DNA of 64,000 nt from Thiorhodococcus mannitoliphagus (GTDB lineage Bacteria; Pseudomonadota; Gammaproteobacteria; Chromatiales; Chromatiaceae). The notes beneath the pieces were generated by a model. That model was not told the DNA's origin. It was given only the letters and a program-made list of their open reading frames with translations, and did no database searches. The translations under genes were made by a program, and so were the position numbers. Each line of letters opens with the position of its first letter. The stretch's first letter is position 1. Positions 1 to 7,611 of the stretch are shown here, piece after piece. The DNA lies in the NCBI RefSeq assembly GCF_010915725.1, contig NZ_JAAIJR010000021.1, positions 1-64,000 on the forward strand. The letters run 5' to 3'.

Positions 1-896
1 AAACCGATGGCCTCGGCGATGAGGCGCACAACCGCCTCGGAGCAATGGATGTTGAGGTTGTCCATGACCAGATGCCACGGGGTCTGAGCTGGACGCTGGG
101 CAAGCAGTGCGGCGAGATAAGCGGCGAAGTCCTCGCTCGTGCGGGTCTCGCCAAGATGGTAGAAGACCTGCCCGGTGACCACGCAGAAGGTCGCGATGAG
201 GGTGAGAGTGCCGTGGCGGATGTATTCGAATTCTTGCCGCTCGGCGCGCCCTGGGCGGGCACGCTGGGTCGGCGCTGCGCGCTCGAGCGCTTGCACCCCG
301 GTCATCTCGTCGATGCTGCGGGTCTCAATGCCTTCGGCGGCACGTTCCGGGGCCAGGCGATAGGTCTCGCAGACATCCCGACAGCGCTCGGCGAAATCAC
401 CATCGCGCGGGGTGTTGATCCAGCCTTGCACGCGATGCGGCTTGAGATCGACCTCGCGTAAGAAGCGTCCGATGGAGTGCGCGGAGATGGCGTCGACGAT
501 CCCACGCGCCTTGGCCTCTTTGGCCAAGTCCTCATGGGTCCAGCGCGCCAGCTTCACCCCCTCGCGGACCGCAGGCTCGCACGCCAGGGCAATGATGGCG
601 CAGATCTGCTCGGGGGTGAAGGTCGGCGGCGTCCCCGAACGCGGGCAATCGCTCAAACGCTCAAGCACCGGGTGATCCGCGCGCTCGCGCCAGCGGCGGC
701 GCCAGCGTTGGACCAACGAGCGACTGACCTGCAACGTGGCGGCCGTTTCGTGCACCCCCGTGCCGGCGTCGGCGGCGAGAATGATTCGGGCTCGGGTCGC
801 CAGTTGCTGCGCAGTGGTGTGCTGACGCACCAACGCCTCCAACTGGGTACGTTCTTTGTCGGTGAGGGAAATGGGAATCGGGGTACAGCGTGGCAT
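1..896 (-). CDS. IS630-family transposase, 3' part beyond window edge
   Basis: The minus strand is open from an ATG at 896 to the window edge (298 codons, no stop), so the gene is incomplete. The N-terminus carries a helix-turn-helix (about residues 50-70, ending in LVQRWRRRWRER) and a second winged-helix-like segment near 115-150. The DDE/RNase H fold follows, with first Asp at D196 in SIDEMTG and second Asp at D279 in VMDNLNIH. The catalytic Glu would lie beyond the window. This is the layout of IS630 transposases, which cut and paste at TA dinucleotides. No stop or frameshift is seen, so it may be intact. The element's right end should lie between 897 and about 985, but I could not define its terminal repeat without the other end. 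Confidence 0.9.
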   Translation of the reverse strand, partial: MPRCTPIPISLTDKERTQLEALVRQHTTAQQLATRARIILAADAGTGVHETAATLQVSRSLVQRWRRRWRERADHPVLERLSDCPRSGTPPTFTPEQICAIIALACEPAVREGVKLARWTHEDLAKEAKARGIVDAISAHSIGRFLREVDLKPHRVQGWINTPRDGDFAERCRDVCETYRLAPERAAEGIETRSIDEMTGVQALERAAPTQRARPGRAERQEFEYIRHGTLTLIATFCVVTGQVFYHLGETRTSEDFAAYLAALLAQRPAQTPWHLVMDNLNIHCSEAVVRLIAEAIG

Positions 897-985
897 CGTG
901 TCATCAACTCATCGGCGAAACTCAAGACAGATGAGTAGGATGCCATCGATCGCCCAGAAACAGTATTAGGACTTTCACTCAAGAC

Positions 986-1034
986 CACTAGCCCCCCTTT
1001 GTGAAAGGGGGGAAGTTGTTGATGGACGCTTTCT
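986..1034. repeat. Hairpin-containing direct repeat, copy 1
   Basis: Begins cactagcccccc and ends gttgatggacgctttct. The core is a perfect 9-bp inverted repeat, CCCCCCTTT and AAAGGGGGG around GTG. The same 49 bp recurs at 1224-1272 with one visible substitution in gatggacg/actttct. The palindrome could act as a transcription barrier or a mobile REP-like unit; no function is shown. Confidence 0.8.
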
Positions 1035-1223
1035 AATGCCTGCTTTGCGACAAAACCGATCACCGTGAGCCTGGCCAGGAGTAGCAGCAAAGAGGTTCTA
1101 TTTGAAGATTCACAGAGTAGGCACTGGGGTCAGTTCTCGCATCGTTACATGATTCGCGAGCTTCATGCTAAGAGCGTGTCCATCAATTGTTTCCCGATGC
1201 GAGCGATGCCGCCCGAAATCCCC

Positions 1224-1272
1224 CACTAGCCCCCCTTTGTGAAAGGGGGGAAGTTGTTGATGGACACTTTCT
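1224..1272. repeat. Hairpin-containing direct repeat, copy 2
   Basis: Second copy of the 986-1034 repeat in the same orientation, with the same CCCCCCTTT-GTG-AAAGGGGGG hairpin. It ends about 20 bp from the stop of the DUF4124 gene, where it could serve as a 3' end structure. No T-tract follows on the minus strand, so a standard intrinsic terminator is not supported. Confidence 0.75.
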
Positions 1273-1292
1273 TAGCGCCGGCGCGCCTAAGC

Positions 1293-1820
1293 TCAAGGCG
1301 TGAGGCGGACCGACCGCGGCGGCAGCTTCAGAATCATCTGGGTCGGCTTGGCTGGTTCTTGTGACGGATCGCTGGGACGGTGACCGGGCGGGGGCGGCCG
1401 CAGCGGCGGACGCGGCGGCCTCGGCAACGGATGGACGAAATAGGGTCGCGCAGCGACGCCATCCGCGGCCTGGCGTGCTTGCGCCCGCGCCGCCTCCAGT
1501 TCCAGACGCTGATGCTCGCGGGCCAAGCGCTGCATCTCCGCCGCCTGACGCGCCTGCTCGCGCTGCAGCCGCTCCGCCGCCATGACCCGCGCCTGATTCA
1601 ACACGGAGAAGGTATCCGGATCTTCGCGCGACGATGGCTTGGCGGCCGTGGTTGCGGGTTCCAGATGGAGCGATCGATGCGGTTGGCTCGGCGGCTGATC
1701 GCTGTAGTGGACCAGACCCTGCTCATGGGTCCAGCGATAGAGCGGTTGGGCAAGCGCCTCAGCCCCGCCGACAGCGAGCAGAACGGCGCAGATGAAACGG
1801 TTTCCAGCGCCGATCGGCAA
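1293..1820 (-). CDS. DUF4124 domain envelope protein
   Basis: The frame stays open to an ATG at 1916, but that start lies inside the upstream BLUF gene. A TTG at 1820, preceded by a GGGGGA purine run, gives a protein that begins directly with a signal peptide (ICAVLLAVGGAEALAQ). It is followed by the DUF4124 signature LYRWTHEQGLVHYSDQPP. A long Ala/Arg/Gln-rich helix comes next, probably coiled coil, then a Pro/Arg-rich tail (PRPPRPPLRPPPPGH). DUF4124 proteins are small periplasmic or envelope proteins of proteobacteria with no assigned reaction. The gene starts 31 bp after the BLUF stop and may be cotranscribed with it. Start choice is uncertain. Confidence 0.75.
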   Translation of the reverse strand: MPIGAGNRFICAVLLAVGGAEALAQPLYRWTHEQGLVHYSDQPPSQPHRSLHLEPATTAAKPSSREDPDTFSVLNQARVMAAERLQREQARQAAEMQRLAREHQRLELEAARAQARQAADGVAARPYFVHPLPRPPRPPLRPPPPGHRPSDPSQEPAKPTQMILKLPPRSVRLTP

Positions 1821-1851
1821 GGCGCAATCCCCCGACGCGGCAGCCGCGACC

Positions 1852-2298
1852 TCAGCCTTCCCAGGGACGCCCCTGGCAGATGATCTTGGCGTCCAACAAG
1901 AAAGCGTAGACCTCATGCAGCCGCTCGGGAAACTCGACGGCGTCTTCTTTGGAGGAATACTTGCGGATCAGGATCTCGCGGACGGCCTTCGGCAGATCGT
2001 AGAGGTCGACGATGGACATCCCCCAATCATCGAAATAGATCTCTTCGGTCGGCTCGTAGGAGATGAGCCTCGGGTGATGATGGCGACTATCCTGAACGAT
2101 GTGCGCATAAAGGTCGTTCACTGCAGCGACGGGACCTTCGAGCACCTGCAGGAACTGGTCGCCCGAGAGCACGAGGAGTCCAGTGACGCTCAGCTTACGA
2201 TTGTTCTCGGCGCTCTTTTCGACGAGATCGCGCAGCTCCTCGTTGGCCATGAACTTATCGGTGCAGGTGCTGCGATAGATGAGTCTGCAGTGATTCAT
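1852..2298 (-). CDS. BLUF-domain blue-light sensor protein
   Basis: A 148-residue protein that is essentially a stand-alone BLUF domain, which binds FAD and senses blue light through rearranged hydrogen bonds. Seen are the N-terminal RLIYRS with the key Tyr8, an Asn pair at 32-33 before KLSVTGLL, GDQFLQVLEGP with Gln51 at the flavin-switch position, and DDWGMS with Trp92. The C-terminal about 45 residues are short helices, as in PixD/Slr1694-type short BLUF proteins. No effector domain is fused, so output must go through a partner. It precedes the DUF4124 gene on the same strand. A light sensor fits a phototrophic host, though BLUF proteins also occur in non-phototrophs. Confidence 0.93.
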   Translation of the reverse strand: MNHCRLIYRSTCTDKFMANEELRDLVEKSAENNRKLSVTGLLVLSGDQFLQVLEGPVAAVNDLYAHIVQDSRHHHPRLISYEPTEEIYFDDWGMSIVDLYDLPKAVREILIRKYSSKEDAVEFPERLHEVYAFLLDAKIICQGRPWEG

Positions 2299-2490
2299 TT
2301 CGGGCTCCGTAAAGAGTTGAGCCAGGCCTGATGCACAGGGCCCTTTCCCGACATTCTAGCCCCCGAAGGCAGGCTGATGACACCGTTGAAATGAGCGCGA
2401 GCAGCCTGAGCCAGGATCGCACAGGCCCCGCATTCGCTTGAGACAAGGTCGCTGGCATGCCGCCCTGACAGCGAGCCAGCTCGCGGCGCT

Positions 2491-3810
2491 CTAAAGCGCG
2501 AAGTCAATCCCGGAGACCAAGACACCTGGAAGCAACGCACTCGCGCTCGAGCGTCCATCATAGGTCTCCGCCGAGAGCATCAGCTCGCGCTCACGCGTCA
2601 GGGCCTCCAGGCGGTCACCGAGCAAGTGGTAGAGGCTATCGTCGAAGCGCATCACATCCAGGGGCGCGACGATCTCGCCGCCTTCGACCCAGAAGGTCCC
2701 GAACCGCGTCATCCCGGTGATGCGGCACTCATTCATGTCCGACCAGTTGCAGTACCAGAGATTCCCGATGCTCAGCCCGGTGTCGAGCTGCCGGTGCGCA
2801 TCGGCCATGGAGAGCGTTCCGGCCGCAACATTGAGGGACTCAGGTGCGTCCGCAGCCGCGTTGACCACCTCACCATACTCCTTGCCGCTGCGCGCATCGA
2901 CCAAGGCCTGCCCGAAGGCACCCGCGTTGATGAGCGGGACGCAGCCGGGCTTGAGGAAGCCCTCCGGGGTGAAGCCAGGCGTCAGGCCCCGGTCATGCTG
3001 CTCCTGGATGGTCAGCGCAGAGGCAAAGGTGCGCTCGCCCCGGATCAGCTTGAGCAAGGGGGTCTGACTGGTACGGTGATCCTTGAGTCCAAAGCCGCCC
3101 CAAGCCAGCATGTCCATCAGCTCCTGCACCGCCGCGGGCGCCAGATAGGCCCGATAGCGTCCTGGCTCGATCACCTTGGCCGGCCGCGCCATCACATCCA
3201 GTGCCGCGCGCATCTCCGCCAGCTTGGCGCCCAGGACCTCGGGCTCCCAAGCGAACCCGCTGTAGCCTGACTTGACGGCCTTGTCGGCACCTAGGTAGCA
3301 GCTCCAATCCAAATTGAAGCTGCTGCTCTGATGCCAGTAGCGATGACCCAGCGAACTCGCCAGCCCCTCGACGATGTCGCCACTGGCGCAGATGCCGACC
3401 AGGTCGAGACCATCGGCAGCCTGGATCAGCGCATCCACCATCCCGGCGGTGCTCGGAAGCCCGTCGCCGACCTGATGCATGGACTCCCCGGCCTGCCTGG
3501 AGTAGTTGAGATAGGGATCCTCAGGGACGAAGGCGAGCCGCTCACGCAGCCGGTCCAGCAGGCTGCGTGCGACGTCCAAGTCCTGCTCCGGCGACCCCCT
3601 AAAGTCGCAGACAGCCTCCGCCTGTCTAGCGCCATCGATCAGGTTGAGCCCGAGCCCGGCGGTACGGACATGACCGGCCTGACGGATCGCATTGCGATTC
3701 AGCCGAACGAAATCCGACGCCTCGCCGCCGAGGCTGCAAAAGAGGATCTCCTCGCCCCGCAATCCCCCGTTCAGCCGCGCCGCCAGGTCGAAGAAGGCCT
3801 CTGGATTCAT
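2491..3810 (-). CDS. TldE/PmbA-type protein (TldD/PmbA family)
   Basis: The open frame extends to 3903, but the start used here is the ATG at 3810 (MNPEAFFDLAARL), which overlaps the upstream TldD-like stop as ATGA. The 439-residue product aligns with the modulator-of-gyrase family. It has an N-terminal alpha/beta domain and a C-terminal beta-barrel region (for example GNLWYCNWSDMNECRITGMTRF) and lacks an HExxxH metal site. In known systems TldD and TldE form a heterodimeric zinc peptidase in which TldD carries the metal and TldE is non-catalytic. The pair here differs from canonical tldD/pmbA in sequence and context, so it is probably a paralogous second pair. Substrate unknown. Confidence 0.85.
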   Translation of the reverse strand: MNPEAFFDLAARLNGGLRGEEILFCSLGGEASDFVRLNRNAIRQAGHVRTAGLGLNLIDGARQAEAVCDFRGSPEQDLDVARSLLDRLRERLAFVPEDPYLNYSRQAGESMHQVGDGLPSTAGMVDALIQAADGLDLVGICASGDIVEGLASSLGHRYWHQSSSFNLDWSCYLGADKAVKSGYSGFAWEPEVLGAKLAEMRAALDVMARPAKVIEPGRYRAYLAPAAVQELMDMLAWGGFGLKDHRTSQTPLLKLIRGERTFASALTIQEQHDRGLTPGFTPEGFLKPGCVPLINAGAFGQALVDARSGKEYGEVVNAAADAPESLNVAAGTLSMADAHRQLDTGLSIGNLWYCNWSDMNECRITGMTRFGTFWVEGGEIVAPLDVMRFDDSLYHLLGDRLEALTRERELMLSAETYDGRSSASALLPGVLVSGIDFAL

Positions 3811-5249
3811 TCGCCACCTCCGAAGATCACGACATCGCGGAACAGACAAGGCGGCGCAGCATGGCCGACATAGACGGATTGGTTCGGCTCGCCCTTGCCG
3901 CAATTGCGCACCCCGCGCACCTCCCGCGTTTCGACGCCGCCAACGCCATCCAGGCTGCGCCAGAAGCTCGCTGAGAGGCCTCGATAGCCCGGATTGCGCA
4001 CCAGACCCTTGATCTCACCGTCCTGGATCAGCCGACCCAGCTCGCAGCCGAACTGAAACTTGTTGCGGCTGTCGTCGATGGACCAGGAGCGGTTACTCTC
4101 CATGAGCACGCCGCGCTCCACGCGCGCAACCAAGTCGGCCAGGCTCCCCTCACCGGGTTCAAGGTTGATATTGCCCATGCGGTCGATCGGCGGACGCTCC
4201 CAACCGCTGGCACGGCTGCAGGAGACACCCGGCAGCCCGGCACGCGCCTGAGACAGCGCACCACCGAGCGGGCGTTCCAAGACGCCGTTGCGGATCAGAT
4301 AGGCCTTGGTCGCCTCACTGCCCTCGTCGTCCGCCGCGCCAGAGACCAGCTCTCCGGAAACCGTCGGATCGAAGGTGACGTTGAGCAGCCGCGAACCGTA
4401 CTCGTAGTGACCGAACATCTCCGGAGTCACGAAACTGGTGCCGGCATAGTTGCGCTCGTCGCCCAAGATACGGTCCAGCTCGAGCGGATGTCCGATGCTT
4501 TCGTGGATCTGCAGAACCATCTGGCTCGGCATCAGGACCAAATCGGTCACCTCCGTCGGGCACTCGGGGGCTTCCAGCAAGGCGATGGCCTCCTCCGCCA
4601 CCCGTGGCGCATCCTCCAGAAAGCGCAGCAGCTCAATGTTCTCCAGCCCGCCCTGGAGCCCCCCGTCCGCGCCGCCGCCGTGTCGACGCTGCGTCTGGCT
4701 GCCGGCGTTGGCCACGGCCAGCAGTCCGGGATGCACATACTCCAGCACCTGAGACACCTCCGCCCCGGCGCTCGTCACCAGCAGTTGCTCACGGCGTCGA
4801 TAGGTCAGCCAGGCCGCCCAATCGACGATCCGCTCATCCAGCGCCAGCGCCGCGTTGGCGGACTGCAGCAAGCCGAGCTTGTCGGCAACGGACAGCGTCC
4901 CCCAGGCCTTAGAGACCGACGTGCGATAGTCGGCGCGAAGGGCACTGCGCGGATAGGCTGCGGCATCGAAGAGTCCGTGCCGCGCGTGCGCCCGCGCCCA
5001 GTCCAGCGCCTTCTCTGCTGCCGCACGCAAGCCGCTGGGACTGAGGTCACTGGTCGCGGCATACCCAATCCCGGCGCCGTCGATCAGGGTGACCATGGCG
5101 CCAAGCGAGGTGCCGATCACACTCGGCTCAACGACATCCTGACGCACTTCGAGGTGATCGCTCTCTTCGGCGACGACACGCAGCGACCAATCCGTGCATG
5201 GCGGTACGCAGGACCGAAAGGACGCGGCAATCGCAGACAATGCTTGCAT
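3807..5249 (-). CDS. TldD-like zinc metallopeptidase
   Basis: A 480-residue TldD-family protein. The zinc motif is visible as HESIGH (H249, E250, H253), and the third ligand is probably C450 in VRNCGKGEP near the C-terminus, as in E. coli TldD. The family cleaves unstructured peptides, for instance during microcin B17 maturation and CcdA turnover; the natural substrate here is not evident. Its stop overlaps the start of the TldE-like gene by 4 bp, so the two are translationally coupled. The start at 5249 lies just downstream of a palindromic block (5316-5425) that could form the leader of this operon. No RiPP precursor is apparent next to it. Confidence 0.88.
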   Translation of the reverse strand: MQALSAIAASFRSCVPPCTDWSLRVVAEESDHLEVRQDVVEPSVIGTSLGAMVTLIDGAGIGYAATSDLSPSGLRAAAEKALDWARAHARHGLFDAAAYPRSALRADYRTSVSKAWGTLSVADKLGLLQSANAALALDERIVDWAAWLTYRRREQLLVTSAGAEVSQVLEYVHPGLLAVANAGSQTQRRHGGGADGGLQGGLENIELLRFLEDAPRVAEEAIALLEAPECPTEVTDLVLMPSQMVLQIHESIGHPLELDRILGDERNYAGTSFVTPEMFGHYEYGSRLLNVTFDPTVSGELVSGAADDEGSEATKAYLIRNGVLERPLGGALSQARAGLPGVSCSRASGWERPPIDRMGNINLEPGEGSLADLVARVERGVLMESNRSWSIDDSRNKFQFGCELGRLIQDGEIKGLVRNPGYRGLSASFWRSLDGVGGVETREVRGVRNCGKGEPNQSVYVGHAAPPCLFRDVVIFGGGE

Positions 5250-5315
5250 GAGGTTGTGCTACCTGTGGTGTGATTCTAGAAAGCGCTGTCAGCCGCCAGC
5301 ATGGTGTTAGACGAC

Positions 5316-5425
5316 ATGTTTTGACCTGCTTCAGATCTTTTGTCGAGTCAAAACATGAAGTCTGATTTTTTGGCAAGAGCTGTTCCGAAGTCACTTTCGA
5401 AACAGCTCGTTGCAGGTCAAAACAT
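5316..5425. repeat. Nested inverted repeat upstream of the tldD-like gene
   Basis: A perfect 14-bp inverted repeat, ATGTTTTGACCTGC at 5316-5329 and GCAGGTCAAAACAT at 5412-5425, encloses two further structures. One is GTCAAAACATG at 5347-5357, which can also pair with the left arm. The other is a hairpin with GAGCTGTT at 5377-5384 and AACAGCTC at 5401-5408. The GTCAAAACAT word occurs three times, counting both orientations. This could be an operator array, a structured leader or a small RNA; sequence alone does not decide. Confidence 0.7.
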
Positions 5426-5539
5426 ATCAGCCTGAGTTTCTGCGTCTGCGCGGCTCGCGCTTCCAGTGAGCGCAGACAGGTGCAAACAGCGCCCAAGTGC
5501 GTGAGGACGCTTGGGGGCTCACTTTGTAACAACCCGATT

Positions 5540-5561
5540 CATGAAGCATCGTCGCTTCATG
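5540..5561. repeat. Small hairpin (REP-like)
   Basis: CATGAAGC at 5540-5547 and GCTTCATG at 5554-5561 form an 8-bp stem around ATCGTC. It lies just before the tandem 25-bp units, as in REP clusters associated with RAYT (Y1-type) transposases. No RAYT gene is in this window. Confidence 0.6.
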
Positions 5562-5600
5562 GTCAGAGTCGTCGAAATCGCAGTTTCAGGCGCGCAACAC

Positions 5601-5648
5601 TGCGAGACCTGACCCCCTCGTTCTCTGCGAGACCTGACCCCCTCGTTC
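5601..5648. repeat. Tandem 25-bp repeat, two units
   Basis: The unit tgcgagacctgaccccctcg plus ttctc occurs at 5601-5625 and again from 5626, with the last two bases differing. It abuts the radA stop region (5666). Sequences with gacctgacccc cores are common near REP/RAYT loci; that link is by resemblance only. Confidence 0.8.
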
Positions 5649-5665
5649 TGACTCCTCTCGTTCAC

Positions 5666-7036
5666 TCAAGCCACGGCGTCCAGTGCTTCGGCCAGGGTTC
5701 GCACGGCGACGATCTCGAGGCCCTCGACGCCTTCCTTGGGCACATTACCCTTGGGCACTACGGCGCGGCGAACACCGTGCTTAACGGCCTCGCGCAGTCT
5801 GTCCGGACCATTGGGGACAGGACGCACTTCGCCGGAGAGACCGACCTCCCCGAACACGGCGAGGTCGAGTGGCAAGGGGCGGTCGCGGTAGCTGGAGAGC
5901 ACCGCCATGATGACCGGCAGATCGGCCGCCGTCTCCGCGATGCGCACACCGCCGACGACGTTGACGAAGACGTCCTGATTGAACATGCCGATGCCGCCAT
6001 GGCGATGCAGAACGGCGAGCAGCATGGAGAGACGGTTCTGGTCGAGTCCGAGGGCCACGCGTCTGGGGTTGGCGAGCGGGCTCTCGTCCACCAGTGCTTG
6101 GACTTCGACCAGCAGCGGCCGCGTCCCCTCGCGCGTGACCATGACCAGGCTGCCGGGCACCGGCTGGTCATGGCGCGAGAGGAAGATGGCGGAGGGGTTC
6201 TTGACCTCGCGCAGACCGTGATCGCCCATGGCGAAGACGCCCAGTTCATTGACCGCCCCGAAGCGGTTCTTGATGGACCGCACCATGCGGAAAGGGCCGC
6301 CCTGCTCGCCCTCGAAATAGAGCACGGTATCGACCATGTGCTCCAGCACCCGCGGCCCGGCCAGCGCGCCGTCCTTGGTGACGTGGCCGACCAAGAAGAC
6401 GACCGTGTCGCGCTGCTTGGCAAAGCGGACCAGCTGCGCCGCCGATTCGCGCACTTGAGAGACCGAGCCCGGCGCGGACTGCACCAGCTCGGTGAAGAGG
6501 GTCTGGATGGAGTCCACGACCATGATGCGCGGGGCCTCCTTAGCGGCGTGCGCCAGGATCACCTCCACGCAGGTCTCGGCGAGCAGGCGGATCCCGTCCC
6601 CGGCGAGGCCGAGGCGACGCGCCCTGAGACCGATTTGCTGCGGAGATTCCTCGCCGCTGACATAGAGCACGGGGTGGGAGCCCGCCAAGGCCGCGCAGGC
6701 CTGCAGCAAGAGGGTCGATTTGCCGATGCCCGGATCACCGCCGAGCAGCACGACGGAGCCGATGACGATCCCGCCGCCCAAGACGCGGTCCAGCTCGCCA
6801 ATGCCGCTTTGGATGCGCTGGCGCTCCTCCGGGCTGACGTCCTCCAGGGCCTCGACCGTGGTACCCTCGGTCAGGCCCGCGTAGCCGCCGGCTCGCTGAA
6901 CGCCGCGACTGCGGCCTTCCATCAGCTCCGACAAGGTATTCCAGGCGCCGCAATCGGTGCACTGTCCGGCCCATTTCGGGTGGCGTGCGCCGCAGGCGCC
7001 GCAGACATAGGTCGACTTGGGCTTGGGTGAGGCCAT
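5666..7036 (-). CDS. radA: DNA repair protein RadA (Sms)
   Basis: 456 residues, full length for RadA. It has an N-terminal zinc finger (C12, C15, C26, C29), a RecA-like ATPase with Walker A GGDPGIGKSTLL (99-110) and Walker B RIMVVDSIQTLF. The RadA-specific KNRFG motif lies in SIKNRFGAVNELGVF, followed by the C-terminal Lon-protease-like domain (GLDQNRLSMLLAVLHRH through VGLSGEVRPV). RadA is a hexameric helicase that drives branch migration in recombination intermediates together with RecA. The gene stands 122 bp downstream of the SRPBCC gene and could be transcribed with it. No unusual features. Confidence 0.97.
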   Translation of the reverse strand: MASPKPKSTYVCGACGARHPKWAGQCTDCGAWNTLSELMEGRSRGVQRAGGYAGLTEGTTVEALEDVSPEERQRIQSGIGELDRVLGGGIVIGSVVLLGGDPGIGKSTLLLQACAALAGSHPVLYVSGEESPQQIGLRARRLGLAGDGIRLLAETCVEVILAHAAKEAPRIMVVDSIQTLFTELVQSAPGSVSQVRESAAQLVRFAKQRDTVVFLVGHVTKDGALAGPRVLEHMVDTVLYFEGEQGGPFRMVRSIKNRFGAVNELGVFAMGDHGLREVKNPSAIFLSRHDQPVPGSLVMVTREGTRPLLVEVQALVDESPLANPRRVALGLDQNRLSMLLAVLHRHGGIGMFNQDVFVNVVGGVRIAETAADLPVIMAVLSSYRDRPLPLDLAVFGEVGLSGEVRPVPNGPDRLREAVKHGVRRAVVPKGNVPKEGVEGLEIVAVRTLAEALDAVA

Positions 7037-7158
7037 CAGGCATATTCCTTGTAGCGACTGGGTCGAGGATGGGCGGGTCAGCCTCGCTGGCGATGTGCGG
7101 GGAGCGGCGAGCGCGGCTCGGCCGAGATCGCCCCAGTCCGGCGCGTCGCCCAGCCAGA

Positions 7159-7605
7159 TCAGCTGGCGACTTCGTCCTCGATGAGGCTCTTGAGCTGCAC
7201 CATCATGCGCTCCGCGCTCGATTGGACGACCCGGCGCACCGTGCCCAGGAAGAGCATCGCGGCCGGATTCAGGCGGTCCAGCTCGAAATCGAAGCTGACG
7301 CGGGTCCGCTCTCCCTCGGGCGCGAAGCGATAGCGGATGCGAAAGGGATCATCGAGCCCCTCGAAGCAGACCTGGCTGGCGTGATCGAAGGCAACCACGC
7401 GAAACTCGTTCTGGGTGCGGCGTCCCTTGTCCACCCGAACCTGCCGACCGACCCAGCCGACTTGGATCGGGCCATCGGTCACGGCCTCCATCAGCTCGAC
7501 CTCCGGCGACCAGCGCGGATAGTTGCGGACGAAGTCCACCGCAACGACTTCGAACACCTTGGTTACCGGGCAATCGATCAGCGCCTCGGCTTCAGCTTTC
7601 ACCAT
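7159..7605 (-). CDS. SRPBCC-fold (START-like) protein
   Basis: 148 residues with the pattern of small SRPBCC/polyketide-cyclase-like proteins: an N-terminal beta strand and helix (ALIDCPVTKVFEVVAVDFVRN), a central antiparallel sheet, and a long C-terminal helix (AERMMVQLKSLIEDEVAS). The fold binds hydrophobic ligands in a cavity or mediates protein contacts. RatA and coenzyme Q-binding proteins belong to the same superfamily, but no specific match is claimed. It starts 6 bp after the DnaJ-domain gene stop and belongs to a tight VWA-DnaJ-SRPBCC run. Confidence 0.75.
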   Translation of the reverse strand: MVKAEAEALIDCPVTKVFEVVAVDFVRNYPRWSPEVELMEAVTDGPIQVGWVGRQVRVDKGRRTQNEFRVVAFDHASQVCFEGLDDPFRIRYRFAPEGERTRVSFDFELDRLNPAAMLFLGTVRRVVQSSAERMMVQLKSLIEDEVAS

Positions 7606-7611
7606 GAGCCA

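Larger units (their letters stand above)
897..1292. other. Intergenic repeat-rich gap, no gene seen
   Basis: No convincing coding region. It holds the outer end of the IS630-type element and two copies of a 49-bp hairpin repeat (986-1034 and 1224-1272). Near 1128-1140 lies a 'ggggtcagttctcgc' stretch resembling the REP/RAYT-like sequence near 5.6 kb. An open frame at 653-1090 on the minus strand is the transposase gene read in another frame plus non-coding DNA. Confidence 0.6.
5250..5665. other. Intergenic region with palindromes and tandem repeats
   Basis: No gene recognised in 416 bp between the TldD-like gene and radA. It holds nested inverted repeats at 5316-5425, an 8-bp stem hairpin at 5540-5561 and a 25-bp unit repeated in tandem at 5601-5648. 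The 5250-5330 end must contain the leader of the TldD-like gene. Confidence 0.6.

Noticed and set aside
5480-7030. 516-codon plus-strand frame
   Set aside because: Antisense to radA; sequence is the typical His/Asp/Arg-rich shadow product.
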